From Parvularculaceae bacterium UBA4496 (GTDB lineage Bacteria; Pseudomonadota; Alphaproteobacteria; Caulobacterales; Parvularculaceae), in the NCBI GenBank assembly GCA_002388885.1, contig DGNI01000062.1, positions 5,210-30,938 on the forward strand: a DNA stretch of 25,729 bases, written 5' to 3'. The translations under genes and the position numbers were made by a program. The notes beneath the pieces are model-generated. The model did no database searches and was not told the origin of the DNA. It saw only the letters and a list, made by a program, of their open reading frames with translations. Within the stretch, counting starts at the first letter, position 1; the number at the start of each line of letters is the position of its first letter. This document shows, piece by piece, positions 1 to 9,638 of this stretch.

Positions 1-100
1 AGATAAAATTCTTGACGCGTTTCATAAGCAACCTCGTAAGCAGTAGTTTATCCGGCAAGCCTTCGCACAGCCATAACAGGATTTTCAAAACCCCGAGAGC

Positions 101-1393
101 CTAATCCTGAAACGGATCGCGCATCAAAATCACGTCATCGCGTTCGGGGCTGGTGGAAACAAGCGCTACGGGCGTTTCGATCAGCTCTTCGATGCGGCGC
201 ACATATTTCACAGCCTCTGCGGGCAAGTCCGCCCATGACCGTGCGCGCTCCGTAGAACCGCTCCAGCCTTCCATCGTCTCATAGACCGGCTCCGCCACAG
301 ACTGGATATGCGCGCCCGCCGGCAGGTAGTCGTAGTCTTCACCGTTGATCTTATAGCCAGTGCAAACCTTGAGCTCATCAAACCCGTCGAGCACGTCGAG
401 CTTCGTCAGAGCGATTCCGTCAACGCCGGCAATCTTCAATGACTGGCGCACAAGGCAAGCATCGAACCATCCGCAGCGGCGCTGGCGCCCGGTGACCGTG
501 CCGAATTCGTGACCGCGTTCTCCGAGTCGCTGGCCGACGGCATCCTTGAGCTCCGTAGGAAACGGACCCTCGCCCACGCGCGTGGTGTATGCTTTGACAA
601 TGCCGAGCACGTAATTGACCGCGCGAGGTCCGAGGCCGGAGCCTGTCGCCGCCTGCCCCGCCACTGTGTTGGATGACGTAACGTAAGGGTAGGTGCCGTG
701 ATCGACATCAAGCAGCACGCCCTGCGCGCCTTCAAACAGAATACGTTTGCCGTCCTTATGCGCCTGATCGAGCTCGCGCCACACCGGGCGCGCAAACGGC
801 GTGATCTTCGGTGCGATTTCGCAAAGCGACCGATACAATTGATCCGCATCAAAATCATCAACGCCGAAGCCGCGCCGCAGCGCATTGTGATGGATCAGGA
901 GATTTTCAATCTTTGCTTTCAGCGTCGCCGGGTCTGAGAGGTCGATAACACGCAAGCCTCTGCGTCCGGCCTTGTCTTCATACGCCGGGCCAATGCCGCG
1001 CTTGGTGGTGCCGATCTTGACGCCTGTCGCCGCGCCTTCACGCAGCGCATCGAGTTCCTGATGCACCGGCAAAATCAGCGTCGCGTTTTCTGCGATGATA
1101 AGATTGTCGGGTGTTACATCGACGCCCTGTTTTTCAATCCGTTCAATTTCGGCAAGAAGCGCTGCGGGGTCGACAACGACGCCCGAACCAACGACACCCA
1201 GACAGCCTTCACGCACGACGCCCGACGGCAAAAGCGACAGTTTGTAGACGGTCCCGTCGATGACTAGCGTGTGGCCGGCGTTATGGCCGCCCTGAAAACG
1301 GACCACCACATCGGCACGGGCCGACAGCCAGTCGACGATCTTGCCCTTGCCCTCGTCACCCCACTGCGCGCCGACGACCGCGACGTCCGCCAT
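101..1393 (-). CDS. purA: Adenylosuccinate synthetase
   Basis: Catalyses GTP-dependent condensation of IMP and aspartate to adenylosuccinate, the first committed step of AMP synthesis, in the cytoplasm. The 430-residue protein is full length. It opens with the family signature [12 protein letters not shown], followed by GGHNAGHT, the [14 protein letters not shown] loop, the [14 protein letters not shown] segment and the [12 protein letters not shown] base-recognition region. I chose the ATG at 1393 over the longer reading frame because GGAGG lies just upstream and the protein then starts [11 protein letters not shown] as in the family. Codon habit matches serA and the M16 gene, in the alphaproteobacterial-looking part of the window. 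serC, serA and purA lie close together in many alphaproteobacteria, which fits this layout. Confidence 0.97.
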   Translation of the reverse strand: MADVAVVGAQWGDEGKGKIVDWLSARADVVVRFQGGHNAGHTLVIDGTVYKLSLLPSGVVREGCLGVVGSGVVVDPAALLAEIERIEKQGVDVTPDNLIIAENATLILPVHQELDALREGAATGVKIGTTKRGIGPAYEDKAGRRGLRVIDLSDPATLKAKIENLLIHHNALRRGFGVDDFDADQLYRSLCEIAPKITPFARPVWRELDQAHKDGKRILFEGAQGVLLDVDHGTYPYVTSSNTVAGQAATGSGLGPRAVNYVLGIVKAYTTRVGEGPFPTELKDAVGQRLGERGHEFGTVTGRQRRCGWFDACLVRQSLKIAGVDGIALTKLDVLDGFDELKVCTGYKINGEDYDYLPAGAHIQSVAEPVYETMEGWSGSTERARSWADLPAEAVKYVRRIEELIETPVALVSTSPERDDVILMRDPFQD

Positions 1394-1602
1394 ACTGCCT
1401 CCAAGCATACGAATTGAATTTGACGCGGCGCACCATAGGCTCTTCCCTAAGCCGGTCAATGCAGGGCTCGGCTGGCCGCAAAAGCCGAACCATCTATCGT
1501 ATAGGGATTGCGCTGATCGCAGCGCGGCAGGCCTATTTGAGGCCGCGTGGAGGCGCTACAAAACCCATACCGGCGCGAATCAACAAGGGGCTATCAAGCG
1601 TC

Positions 1603-2151
1603 ATGAACAAATTCATCCTGACCGCTACAGCAGCGTTTTTCGCTTCATGTGCATCGGCGCAGACTGACGAACAGTCGCCAGAGCAGCCAGCGCAGCAAGC
1701 CCGGCAAAACCCATGCGCAGCGGAAGAATATCGTGCTTTCGACTTCTGGACGGGCGACTGGGACGTATTCAATCTCGAAGGCAAAAAAGCCGGAGAGAAC
1801 TCCATCACCATCGAGGAGTATGGTTGCCTGCTCGTCGAGCGCTGGACCGGAGCCGACGGAACATCCGGGCAAAGCTATAATTTCTACGATCCCGGCATGA
1901 AAAAGTTTCGCCAAGTCTGGGTCAGCATCGGTGCTACAATTGATTACGCTGGCGGCCTCAACGAAGATGGTGAAATGGTGTTGGAAGGCGATATTGTCTA
2001 CCACAATGGAAACACATCGCCCTTCATGGGAACCTGGACGCTTCAGGAGGATGGCTCCGTGCGCCAGTATTTCCAGCAGTACAACGCCAAAACGGAAAAA
2101 TGGGACGACTGGTTCACTGGCATCTACCGGAAAAAAGAAAAATCCGAATAG
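1603..2151 (+). CDS. Secreted DUF1579-like protein
   Basis: A 182-residue exported protein of unknown function. Residues 1-19 form a signal peptide (MNKFILTATAAFFASCASA, then Q); the Cys in FASC could instead be a weak lipobox. After a Gln/Pro-rich linker the mature domain begins with FDFWTGDWDVFN, which resembles the opening of DUF1579-type beta-barrel proteins. GTWTLQEDGSVRQYFQQY near the end is also typical. The ATG at 1603 is preferred to an upstream in-frame ATG at 1414 because the extra residues look like translated intergenic DNA and would bury the signal peptide. It lies divergent from purA and 76 bp before the M16 gene on the same strand, possibly co-transcribed. The fold assignment is by motif only. 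Confidence 0.7.
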   Translation: MNKFILTATAAFFASCASAQTDEQSPEQPAQQARQNPCAAEEYRAFDFWTGDWDVFNLEGKKAGENSITIEEYGCLLVERWTGADGTSGQSYNFYDPGMKKFRQVWVSIGATIDYAGGLNEDGEMVLEGDIVYHNGNTSPFMGTWTLQEDGSVRQYFQQYNAKTEKWDDWFTGIYRKKEKSE

Positions 2152-2227
2152 GACTGCCGCACCACTTTTAAGTTGGCTAGAAACAGAACAGCGCCCCAAC
2201 ACGCACTCAAAGAATTGAGGGGATGAG

Positions 2228-5068
2228 ATGAACAGACTGATTATTGCCGCCGCCGCTTTGCTGGTTCTCGCCGGTTGCGGAGGCAGGGGCGCGGATGGAT
2301 CTGGCGCTTCGCAAGGCGCCGGCGGAGACCAGCTCGTCTCCTTCGAAGAGTTCGAACTTGATAACGGGCTCAAGGTCATTTTCCACATCGATCGTTCAGA
2401 CCCAGTGGTCGCCGTAGCGTTGACCGCGCATGTAGGTTCGGCGCGCGAGAAAGTGGGCCGCACCGGCTTCGCCCACCTCTTTGAACATCTCCTGTTTCTG
2501 GAATCGGAAAATCTCGGCAAGGGCGGGCTCGACGCCATGTCGGCGCGGATCGGCGGTTCCGGCGCCAATGGCTCGACCAGCCGCGACCGCACCAATTATT
2601 TCCAGACCGTGCCGAACGACGCGCTCGAAAAGATGATCTGGGCCGAGGCCGACAAAATCGGATATTTCATCAACACCGTCACCGACCCGGTGCTGGCCAA
2701 GGAAAAACAGGTCGTCAAAAACGAAAAGCGTCAGGGCGTCGATAACCAGCCATACGGCCATACGTTTTACGTGATCGGCAAGGCGCTTTATCCGGAGAGC
2801 CATCCTTACAACTGGCAGGTGATCGGATCGCTCGAGGACCTCGACGCCGCAACGCTCGATGACGTCAAGGAATTCTATGGGGACTGGTACACGCCAAACA
2901 ACGTGACGCTGGTCATCGCCGGCGATTTCGATACGGCGCAGGCCCGACAGTGGGTGCATAAATATTTCGATGAAATTCCGCGCGGTCCGGAAGTCGAAAG
3001 GCTGCCCAAGCAGCCTGTTTCACTTGATGAAACAAAACTGCTTTTCCATGAGGATAATTTCGCGCAATTACCGGAACTGACCATGGCGTGGCCGACCGTG
3101 CCGCAATACGACACGGACATCTATGCGCTCGACGTGCTGCACGCGCTTCTAACCGACGGCAAGCGCGCGCCGCTAAACGAAGTCCTGATCGACGAAAAGA
3201 AACTGACGGCGAATGTCGCCGCATTCGGGTACAATTCCGAGCTATCCGGCGAAACCATGCTACAGGTCCGCGCCTTTGACGGCGTTGACCTCGACGATAT
3301 CAAGGTTGCGCTCGACGAAGGTTTTGCCCGGTTTGAGGCGAACGGCATCGCTGAAAAAGATCTTAACCGCGTCAAAACCGAGCAGGAAGTGTCGTTCTAC
3401 AACGGCATCCAGAGCGTTCTCGGCAAGGCGTTCAACCTCGCTCAGTATGAAATCTTCGCTGGCAATCCAGGCTTTATCAATCAGGATATCGAGAACATTC
3501 GCGCGGTAACCGCCGACGATGTGATGCGTGTCTATAACAAATACATCAAGGACAAGCCGTTCGTCGCCACAAGCTTCGTGCCGCAGGGGTCAGCCGAACT
3601 CGCGCTCGAAGGCTCCGCACGCGCAGAGGTCTCCGAGGAAGAAATCGTGCAAGGCGCCGAGACGGAAGTCGACCCCAATGTGACCGCAGATTATGAACGG
3701 ACGCCGTCAAGTTTCGACAGGACTGAGGAGCCGCCTTACGGCGACAAGCCTGTGGTCGAAGTCCCCGCAATCTGGGAAACCGAACTTGCCAACGGGCTTG
3801 CCGTTTACGGCGTAGAGGACCGCGAATTGCCGCTGGTGCAATTCGAGCTTTCTTTCGACGGCGGGCACCTGCTGGATGATTCGGCAAAACCCGGCGCCGC
3901 AAACCTGCTCGCAGAGATGATGGACAAGGGAACGGCGCAGCGTTCCACCGCCGACCTTGAAGAAGCGATCGCCGCGCTCGGCGCGACGATCTCCATCGGC
4001 GCCGGCGATGAGCGTTTTGTGATTTCCGGTCAGACGCTTGCGCGTAACTTCGGCGCAACCATAGACCTGATGACAGAGATACTCCTTGAACCGCGCTGGG
4101 ACGAGGAAGAATTCAATCTCGCCAAGGCGCGCGTCGTCAATGAAATCCAGTCATTGAGCGCAAATCCAAACGCCATTGCCAACCGCGCTTATGCGGAAGT
4201 GACGTTCGGCGAGGATCACATTCTCGCCAAACCGGTGCGCGGCGACGAGGCGAGCGTGACAGCGATGAACTTGGACGATCTCAAGGCCTATTACGCCGCA
4301 AACCTTTCGCCGAGCGCCGCCAATTTCCGGGTTGTTGGCGCTGTGACGCAGAGCGATGTCAAATCGGCGCTCGGCCGGCTGGAAAACAATTGGGCGGCGA
4401 AAGACGTCTCATATCCAGCCGCTGATGCGCCTGCAGCGCCGGAACAGAGCACGGTCTATTTCTATGACATACCCGGGGCGAAACAGTCGGTAATCCGGTT
4501 CGGCTACCCGGCATTGAAGCGCACAGATGACGATTATTATCCGGCGAGCTTCATGAACTACCGCCTCGGCGGCGGCGGCTTCGCGTCCCGCCTGACGCAG
4601 GAACTGCGTGAAGGCAAGGGATATACCTACGGCATCGGTTCGGGTTTTTCCGGCTCCGCACGTTACGGCAACTTCGTAATTTCTAGCGGCATCCGGTCGA
4701 ACGTGACCTATGAGGCGGCGGCGCTGGTCAAGGAGATTCTCGAAAATTACGGCGCCACCTTCACCGAAGAAGACCTCGACGTTTCGAAAAGTTTTCTTTT
4801 GAAAAGCAAGGCGCGCGCCTTCGAAACGCTGGGGGCGAAGCTTGGCGTTCTCGAAAACATCGCCGATTACGGCCTGCCATACGACTATGTGCGCCGGCAG
4901 GACGAAATCGTCGAGGCAATGACCGTCGAACGGGTCAAGGAACTCGCCGACAATTACGTCCGCCCTGACGCCATGAACTATGTGGTCGTCGGTGATGCGG
5001 AAACGCAGGCCGCGCGGCTGTCCGATCTCGGCTTCGGCGAACCCGTGATGATGGTGACGGAAAACTAG
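2228..5068 (+). CDS. M16 family zinc metallopeptidase, lipoprotein
   Basis: A 946-residue periplasmic peptidase of the pitrilysin/insulinase clan. Residues 1-17 form a lipoprotein signal with lipobox LAGC, so the enzyme is probably membrane-anchored. The N-terminal M16 half has the inverted zinc motif HLFEH (residues 83-87), with Glu166 in KNEKRQ as the likely third ligand. The second half (from about residue 520) repeats the fold but lacks HxxEH, having GAANLLAEMMDKGT at that position. It carries the usual RLGGGGFASRL and GKGYTYGIGSGF segments that help bind substrate. This active-plus-inactive tandem is normal for bacterial M16 proteins. GAGG lies 6 bases before the ATG. The gene converges on serA with only 4 bases between stops. 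The substrate is unknown. Confidence 0.93.
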   Translation: MNRLIIAAAALLVLAGCGGRGADGSGASQGAGGDQLVSFEEFELDNGLKVIFHIDRSDPVVAVALTAHVGSAREKVGRTGFAHLFEHLLFLESENLGKGGLDAMSARIGGSGANGSTSRDRTNYFQTVPNDALEKMIWAEADKIGYFINTVTDPVLAKEKQVVKNEKRQGVDNQPYGHTFYVIGKALYPESHPYNWQVIGSLEDLDAATLDDVKEFYGDWYTPNNVTLVIAGDFDTAQARQWVHKYFDEIPRGPEVERLPKQPVSLDETKLLFHEDNFAQLPELTMAWPTVPQYDTDIYALDVLHALLTDGKRAPLNEVLIDEKKLTANVAAFGYNSELSGETMLQVRAFDGVDLDDIKVALDEGFARFEANGIAEKDLNRVKTEQEVSFYNGIQSVLGKAFNLAQYEIFAGNPGFINQDIENIRAVTADDVMRVYNKYIKDKPFVATSFVPQGSAELALEGSARAEVSEEEIVQGAETEVDPNVTADYERTPSSFDRTEEPPYGDKPVVEVPAIWETELANGLAVYGVEDRELPLVQFELSFDGGHLLDDSAKPGAANLLAEMMDKGTAQRSTADLEEAIAALGATISIGAGDERFVISGQTLARNFGATIDLMTEILLEPRWDEEEFNLAKARVVNEIQSLSANPNAIANRAYAEVTFGEDHILAKPVRGDEASVTAMNLDDLKAYYAANLSPSAANFRVVGAVTQSDVKSALGRLENNWAAKDVSYPAADAPAAPEQSTVYFYDIPGAKQSVIRFGYPALKRTDDDYYPASFMNYRLGGGGFASRLTQELREGKGYTYGIGSGFSGSARYGNFVISSGIRSNVTYEAAALVKEILENYGATFTEEDLDVSKSFLLKSKARAFETLGAKLGVLENIADYGLPYDYVRRQDEIVEAMTVERVKELADNYVRPDAMNYVVVGDAETQAARLSDLGFGEPVMMVTEN

Positions 5069-5072
5069 CGCT

Positions 5073-6653
5073 TTAAAACGCGAGCGCTTCCGCCTGGATC
5101 ACATGCGGCAGCGCGCGCACTTTTTCAAGCACGCTGTCGTTGATCGGGTCATCGACAGCCACAAGCGCAATTGCGCCTTCGCCCGGCGCCGATCGCCCAA
5201 GATTGAACGTCGCGATGTTCACGCCTGCTTCGCCCAGCGTCGCACCGAGAGCGCCGATAAAACCGGGCTTGTCTTCGTTGGTCGTGTAGAGCATGTGCGG
5301 CGCGAACCCCGCCTCCATCTCAACGCCCTTTATCTCGACAATCCGCGGCGAGGCGCCGAAGATCGTTCCGGAAACCGTGCGTTCCTGTTTTTCTGTAACG
5401 ATCTTGAGGCGAATGATACTGTCGTAGCTGTCTGCGTCGTCGCGATAGGTTTCCGCGACCGACACGCCACGGTCTTTCGCGATCACCGGCGCGTTGACGA
5501 GATTGACGTCCTGCAGCATCGGTTTCAGGACACCCGCTACGGCCGCCGCCGTCAGCGGCTTGGTGTTGAGCGCCGAAACCTCGCCTTCGTAAGTAATCTC
5601 GATTTTCTTGAGACCCGTTTGCGTAAGCTGGCCGGCGAACAGACCGAGCTTTTCAGCAAGTGAAATGAACGGCTTCAGGCGCGGCGCCTCTTCCGCTGTT
5701 ACTGAGGGCGAGTTTAGCGCGTTCGATACAGCGCCGCGCATCAGGTAATCCGCCATCTGTTCGGCGATCTGGATGGCGACATTTTCCTGCGCTTCTTTCG
5801 TCGATGCGCCAAGATGCGGCGTCGCCACCACTTTCGCATGACCGAAGAGCGGGTGTTCCGTCGCCGGTTCCTTTTCGTAAACGTCGAGCGCTGCCCCGGC
5901 GAGATGGCCTTCGTCAAGGGCGTCCTTAAGCGCCGCTTCGTCGAGAAGTCCTCCGCGCGCGCAGTTCACGATGAAGGCGCCATTTTTGAGTTTGGCGATA
6001 TTCTCACGGCTCAAAATATTGCGGGTCTGATCGGTGAGCGGCGTGTGAAGCGTTATGATATTAGCGCGCTTCAGCAATTCATCGAGATCGGCCTTTTCAA
6101 CGCCTAGCTCAATGGCGCGCTCTTCCGTCAGGAACGGATCGAACGCCACCACACGCATTTTCAATCCGACGGCCCGGTTCGCCACAATCGACCCTATATT
6201 GCCGCAGCCGATAACGCCTAAAGTTTTGCCGAAGACTTCAGCGCCCATAAAGGCCGACTTTTCCCACTTTCCCGCGTGGGTCGACTGGTTCGCCTGCGGA
6301 ATATTACGAACGAGCGCGAACATCATGGCGATCGCATGCTCCGCCGTCGTGATCGCGTTGCCGTAAGGCGTGTTCATGACCACAATGCCAGCCGCCGTCG
6401 CCGCCGGAATATCGATATTATCGACGCCGATCCCCGCGCGGCCGATGACTTTCAGGTTTTTCGCCGCCGCAATGATCGGGGCCGTCGCCTTGGTGGCCGA
6501 CCGCACGGCGAGCCCGTCATAATCGCCAATGACGGAGGCCAGCTTTTCCTTATCCTTGCCGAGCGAGGGTTCGTAATCGACATCGACGCCGCGCTCCCTG
6601 AAAATATTGACGGCGGTTTCGCTCAAGGCGTCTGAAACGAGAACTTTAGGCAT
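5073..6653 (-). CDS. serA: D-3-phosphoglycerate dehydrogenase (long form)
   Basis: Oxidises 3-phosphoglycerate to 3-phosphohydroxypyruvate with NAD, the first step of serine synthesis. The 526-residue protein has the long-type layout: a split catalytic domain, a Rossmann domain with GCGNIGSIVA, the NCARGGLLDE segment holding the catalytic Arg, and the ATPHLGAS segment holding the catalytic His. An intervening domain (about 320-450) follows, then a C-terminal ACT domain (EDKPGFIGALGATLGEAGVNIATF) for feedback control by serine. It lies 33 bases downstream of serC on the same strand, so the two steps probably form an operon. Codon use is of the alphaproteobacterial type seen in purA. The start at 6653 gives MPKVLVSDALSE, as expected for the family. 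Confidence 0.97.
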   Translation of the reverse strand: MPKVLVSDALSETAVNIFRERGVDVDYEPSLGKDKEKLASVIGDYDGLAVRSATKATAPIIAAAKNLKVIGRAGIGVDNIDIPAATAAGIVVMNTPYGNAITTAEHAIAMMFALVRNIPQANQSTHAGKWEKSAFMGAEVFGKTLGVIGCGNIGSIVANRAVGLKMRVVAFDPFLTEERAIELGVEKADLDELLKRANIITLHTPLTDQTRNILSRENIAKLKNGAFIVNCARGGLLDEAALKDALDEGHLAGAALDVYEKEPATEHPLFGHAKVVATPHLGASTKEAQENVAIQIAEQMADYLMRGAVSNALNSPSVTAEEAPRLKPFISLAEKLGLFAGQLTQTGLKKIEITYEGEVSALNTKPLTAAAVAGVLKPMLQDVNLVNAPVIAKDRGVSVAETYRDDADSYDSIIRLKIVTEKQERTVSGTIFGASPRIVEIKGVEMEAGFAPHMLYTTNEDKPGFIGALGATLGEAGVNIATFNLGRSAPGEGAIALVAVDDPINDSVLEKVRALPHVIQAEALAF

Positions 6654-6686
6654 GGGTCTTCCCCGGTTTAAAATGAAATGATTGGC

Positions 6687-7838
6687 TTAAAGCGCGGCTT
6701 TGGCGCTGGCGAAGGCCCAGTCGAGCCAGGGACCGAGCGCTTCTATGTCTGACGTTTCGACGGTAGCGCCGCACCAGATGCGCAGCCCCGGCGGCGCGTC
6801 GCGATAGCCGCCAACGTCATATGCGGCGTCTTCGCTATCGAGCAGCTTTTCCATGGCTTTTACGAAAGCCCGCTGCGCACCGTCATCGAGTGCAGAAATT
6901 TCTGCATCGACGATTTTAAGACATACGGACGTATTCGAGCGGATTGCCGGGTCGGCGCAGAGAAAATCGACCCAGGGCGCTTTTTCGACCCATGCAGAGA
7001 GCACTGCGGCGTTACGGTCGGCGCGCGCATGCAGCGCATCGAGACCGCCAAGGCTGGCCGCCCATTTCAATGCGTCGATATAGTCTTCCACGCACAACAT
7101 CGACGGCGTGTTGATTGTCGCGCCATCAAAAATCCCTTCGTTGAGCTTGCCGCCCTTGGTGAGGCGGAAGATCTTGGGCAGAGGCCAGGGCGGCGTGTAG
7201 CTTTCCAGGCGCTCCACGGCGCGGGGACTGAGAATCAGCATGCCGTGGGCACCTTCGCCGCCCAGTACCTTCTGCCAGCTGAAGGTCACCACGTCCAGTT
7301 TCTTCCAGGGTAGGGGCATGGCGAACACCGCCGAGGTGGCGTCGCAGATTGTCAGGCCGGTCCGGTCATCGTCAATCCAGTCACCGTCCGGCACCTTGAC
7401 GCCGGAAGTGGTGCCGTTCCAGGTGAACACGACGTCGTGGCCCCCATCGGCAGCAGACAGGTCCGGCAGTTCCCCATACTCCGCGTTGAGCACGTTGACG
7501 TTGTCCAGCTTCAATTGCTTGACGATATCGGTGACCCAGCCCTGACCGAAGGATTCCCAGGCAAGCACGTCCACCGGGCGCTCCCCGAGCATGGACCACA
7601 TGGCCATTTCCATGGCCCCGGTATCGGAGGCGGGTACCACCCCGACCCGGTAGCCGGCGGGCAGTCCCAGCAATTCCGCCGTTTCGATGCAGGCCCGGCC
7701 AAGCAGTTCCTTGCCCAGGGCGGAGCGGTGCGAGCGCCCCAGGCTCCGGGTATCCAGGTTTGCCAGGTCGTAGCCGGGCCGTTTGCTGCACGGACCAGAT
7801 GAGAAATTGGGATTGCCCGGCTTGTTGGTCGGTTTCAT
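6687..7838 (-). CDS. serC: Phosphoserine aminotransferase
   Basis: PLP-dependent aminotransferase converting 3-phosphohydroxypyruvate and glutamate to phosphoserine and 2-oxoglutarate. The 383-residue protein is of the long type common in alphaproteobacteria and some gammaproteobacteria. It starts [17 protein letters not shown], has [17 protein letters not shown], and binds PLP through Lys190 in FSWQKVLGG. The ATG at 7838 follows a GAGG site; the longer frame to 7997 adds non-homologous residues. The nucleotide style is odd: the 5' part (about 7250-7838) prefers GCC, AAG and CTG codons like the genes to its right. The 3' part (6687 to about 7120) uses more GCG/GCA, AAA and TCG like serA. The protein reads through without a break, so the joint falls in frame within conserved sequence. 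Confidence 0.95.
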   Translation of the reverse strand: MKPTNKPGNPNFSSGPCSKRPGYDLANLDTRSLGRSHRSALGKELLGRACIETAELLGLPAGYRVGVVPASDTGAMEMAMWSMLGERPVDVLAWESFGQGWVTDIVKQLKLDNVNVLNAEYGELPDLSAADGGHDVVFTWNGTTSGVKVPDGDWIDDDRTGLTICDATSAVFAMPLPWKKLDVVTFSWQKVLGGEGAHGMLILSPRAVERLESYTPPWPLPKIFRLTKGGKLNEGIFDGATINTPSMLCVEDYIDALKWAASLGGLDALHARADRNAAVLSAWVEKAPWVDFLCADPAIRSNTSVCLKIVDAEISALDDGAQRAFVKAMEKLLDSEDAAYDVGGYRDAPPGLRIWCGATVETSDIEALGPWLDWAFASAKAAL

Positions 7839-8058
7839 GCGCTGCCTCGGGGGACGGTCGGGTGAAAGGGTCGAAAAGGCCGACAATTTTACTGATCCCG
7901 CCGCCGCAAATAAAGGGCCGGCGCGTGACCGCCCGGTCGACACCACACAAGGGCGGTAATGGCTTATGATCTTGTCCAGGTAGACTCGGCCACCCATCGA
8001 AGGGGCAGCGAGTCAAACTGATAACAGTATTCAACAAAAAGCCAGAGGAGTAGCCGCG

Positions 8059-8838
8059 ATGATGGAAGCCATACTAGTGGTCCTGTCCAACCCGGTGCCG
8101 GGACGCGATGACGAATTCAACGACTGGTACACCAATATTCACCTGCGCGATGCCCTGCGCTTCCGGGGCTCGATTGCCGCCCAGCGTTTTTCCCGAAGCG
8201 ACACCGAAATTCATACTCCACCCTCGGGCGGGCCCGCCCGGTATCTGGCGCTGTACGAGGTGTTCGACACCGAGCGGTTCGCCCGGGAGCATATGGACAA
8301 TGCCCTGACTCCGCGGATGATGGTCACCGATGCCATCGACATGACCGAAATGAACGACTTCCACTACTACCTGCTGCAACGCCGTGACAAGGCGCCCCTG
8401 TCAAGGGAGTGTGCCGGGCTCGTACTGGAACAAATGCAGGTTGCGGAAGACAACAAGGAAGCCTTCGAAGCCTGGTACAACGACGTTTACCTGTCGGAGG
8501 CCCACAAACGCCCGGGCGTTGTGCGCAGTGCCTTCCTGGCCTACCACCCCCACGGCCAGTTGATGAACCTGACGCCGGCCCACAGCCACGTGGGAATCCA
8601 CCATTTGGCGGACCAGGACGCGGTAAATGCCTGGCGGGAGTCAACCGCGCTGGCGGAGTGCGGGTTTATCGAGCAGGCCAACCTCACGGTGTCGGCCTGG
8701 GACGTCATCACCCCCCGGCTCACGGAAGACAGTGTGCACCACACCACGGCGGCGGCCCTGGAGGCCGAAGAGCGGGCGCGCCTGCGCATGGGGGACAAGA
8801 TCATCACCGATCGGGGCAACACGCTGCGCACTGACTGA
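8059..8838 (+). CDS. Tandem EthD/dimeric alpha-beta barrel-like protein
   Basis: A 259-residue cytoplasmic protein with no signal peptide. It appears to hold two copies of a ferredoxin-like alpha-beta barrel unit. The first (residues 1-105) has VVLSNPVPGRDDEFNDWYTNIHL and LALYEVFDTERFAREH. The second (about 118-220) has LVLEQMQVAEDNKEAFEAWY and VGIHHLADQDAVNAW. The phrase EFNDWYxxxHL is typical of EthD-like and related single-domain proteins found beside catabolic enzymes. The C-terminal 40 residues are charged and probably extended. AGAGGAG precedes the ATG by a normal distance. It lies 67 bases before an SDR oxidoreductase on the same strand, so a small catabolic operon is possible. No substrate can be inferred. 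Confidence 0.7.
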   Translation: MMEAILVVLSNPVPGRDDEFNDWYTNIHLRDALRFRGSIAAQRFSRSDTEIHTPPSGGPARYLALYEVFDTERFAREHMDNALTPRMMVTDAIDMTEMNDFHYYLLQRRDKAPLSRECAGLVLEQMQVAEDNKEAFEAWYNDVYLSEAHKRPGVVRSAFLAYHPHGQLMNLTPAHSHVGIHHLADQDAVNAWRESTALAECGFIEQANLTVSAWDVITPRLTEDSVHHTTAAALEAEERARLRMGDKIITDRGNTLRTD

Positions 8839-8905
8839 CGCACCGGCACCCGGGCCGGCAATCGTCTACCTTTACAGGGCAATCAACCGACTCGAAGGAG
8901 GTGTT

Positions 8906-9595
8906 ATGGCGGACCCGGTTTTCCTGATCACCGGCGCATCCAGCGGCATTGGCGCCGCCACGGCCCGGGCGGTGGCACAGGCAGGCTACCGGCTGGTGCT
9001 GGCGGCCCGCTCCCGGGACAAACTCGACGACCTGGCGGGCTCCCTGGGAGGAGAGGATCGGGTTCTTACCGTCGGCTGCGATGTCCAGGATGGCAATCAA
9101 CAGGCGGCCATGGTTGCCCAGGCCCTCGATCACTTCGGCCGCATCGATGTGGTCTACGCCAATGCCGGGCGCCCGGGCGAGCCGGGAGGCTTCAGCGGTG
9201 CCGACGCCGAGGTCTGGCGGGACATGGTCCTGACCAATGTCTATGGTGTCGCCCTCACCGTCCAGCACTGCCTGCCCGCGTTGCGCCGCAGCCGCGGCCA
9301 TCTCTTGCTGACCGGCTCCGCAGCCGGGCGGGTGACCATTCCCGGTTCCATGTACAGCGCCACCAAGTGGGCGGTCTCGGCCATTGGCTATAATGTCCGG
9401 GAAGAAGTGCGCGGCAGCGGTATTCGGGTCAGCCTCATCGAACCGGGGATGGTCGACACGGCTTTTTTCGACACCCCGCCGGAGACCGCGCTCAAGCCGG
9501 ATGATATCGCCAGATCGGTGCTCTACGCCGTATCGCAACCACGCCATGTGGACGTCAACGAGATACTGGTGCGGCCGACTCCGGCCATCGAATGA
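8906..9595 (+). CDS. Short-chain dehydrogenase/reductase
   Basis: A 229-residue classical SDR, an NAD(P)-dependent oxidoreductase. Residues 8-18 hold the cofactor loop TGASSGIGAAT. The NAG motif is in VYANAGRP, the catalytic Ser in LLTGSAAG, and the YxxxK pair in MYSATKWAV. IEPGMVDTAFF follows as the usual substrate-side segment. I place the start at the ATG at 8906 because AAGGAGGTG sits immediately upstream and the protein then begins just before the Rossmann strand; the longer frame from 8627 overlaps the previous gene. The Arg in the first strand region (LAARSRDKL) favours NADP over NAD, by family rule. Substrate unknown. Probably co-transcribed with the upstream EthD-like gene and perhaps with the M48 gene 43 bases downstream. 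Confidence 0.93.
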   Translation: MADPVFLITGASSGIGAATARAVAQAGYRLVLAARSRDKLDDLAGSLGGEDRVLTVGCDVQDGNQQAAMVAQALDHFGRIDVVYANAGRPGEPGGFSGADAEVWRDMVLTNVYGVALTVQHCLPALRRSRGHLLLTGSAAGRVTIPGSMYSATKWAVSAIGYNVREEVRGSGIRVSLIEPGMVDTAFFDTPPETALKPDDIARSVLYAVSQPRHVDVNEILVRPTPAIE

Positions 9596-9638
9596 AGGCT
9601 TGCGCACGACATACCTCCGCCCAGAGAAGGAACCGGCA

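Noticed and set aside
436..885. Long open frames in other phases over purA, the M16 gene, serA and serC
   Set aside because: High-GC genes produce such shadows; the frames given as genes carry full family motifs and these do not.
1414..1602. N-terminal extension of the DUF1579-like protein
   Set aside because: The added 63 residues are Arg-rich with no domain character and would place the signal peptide inside the protein.
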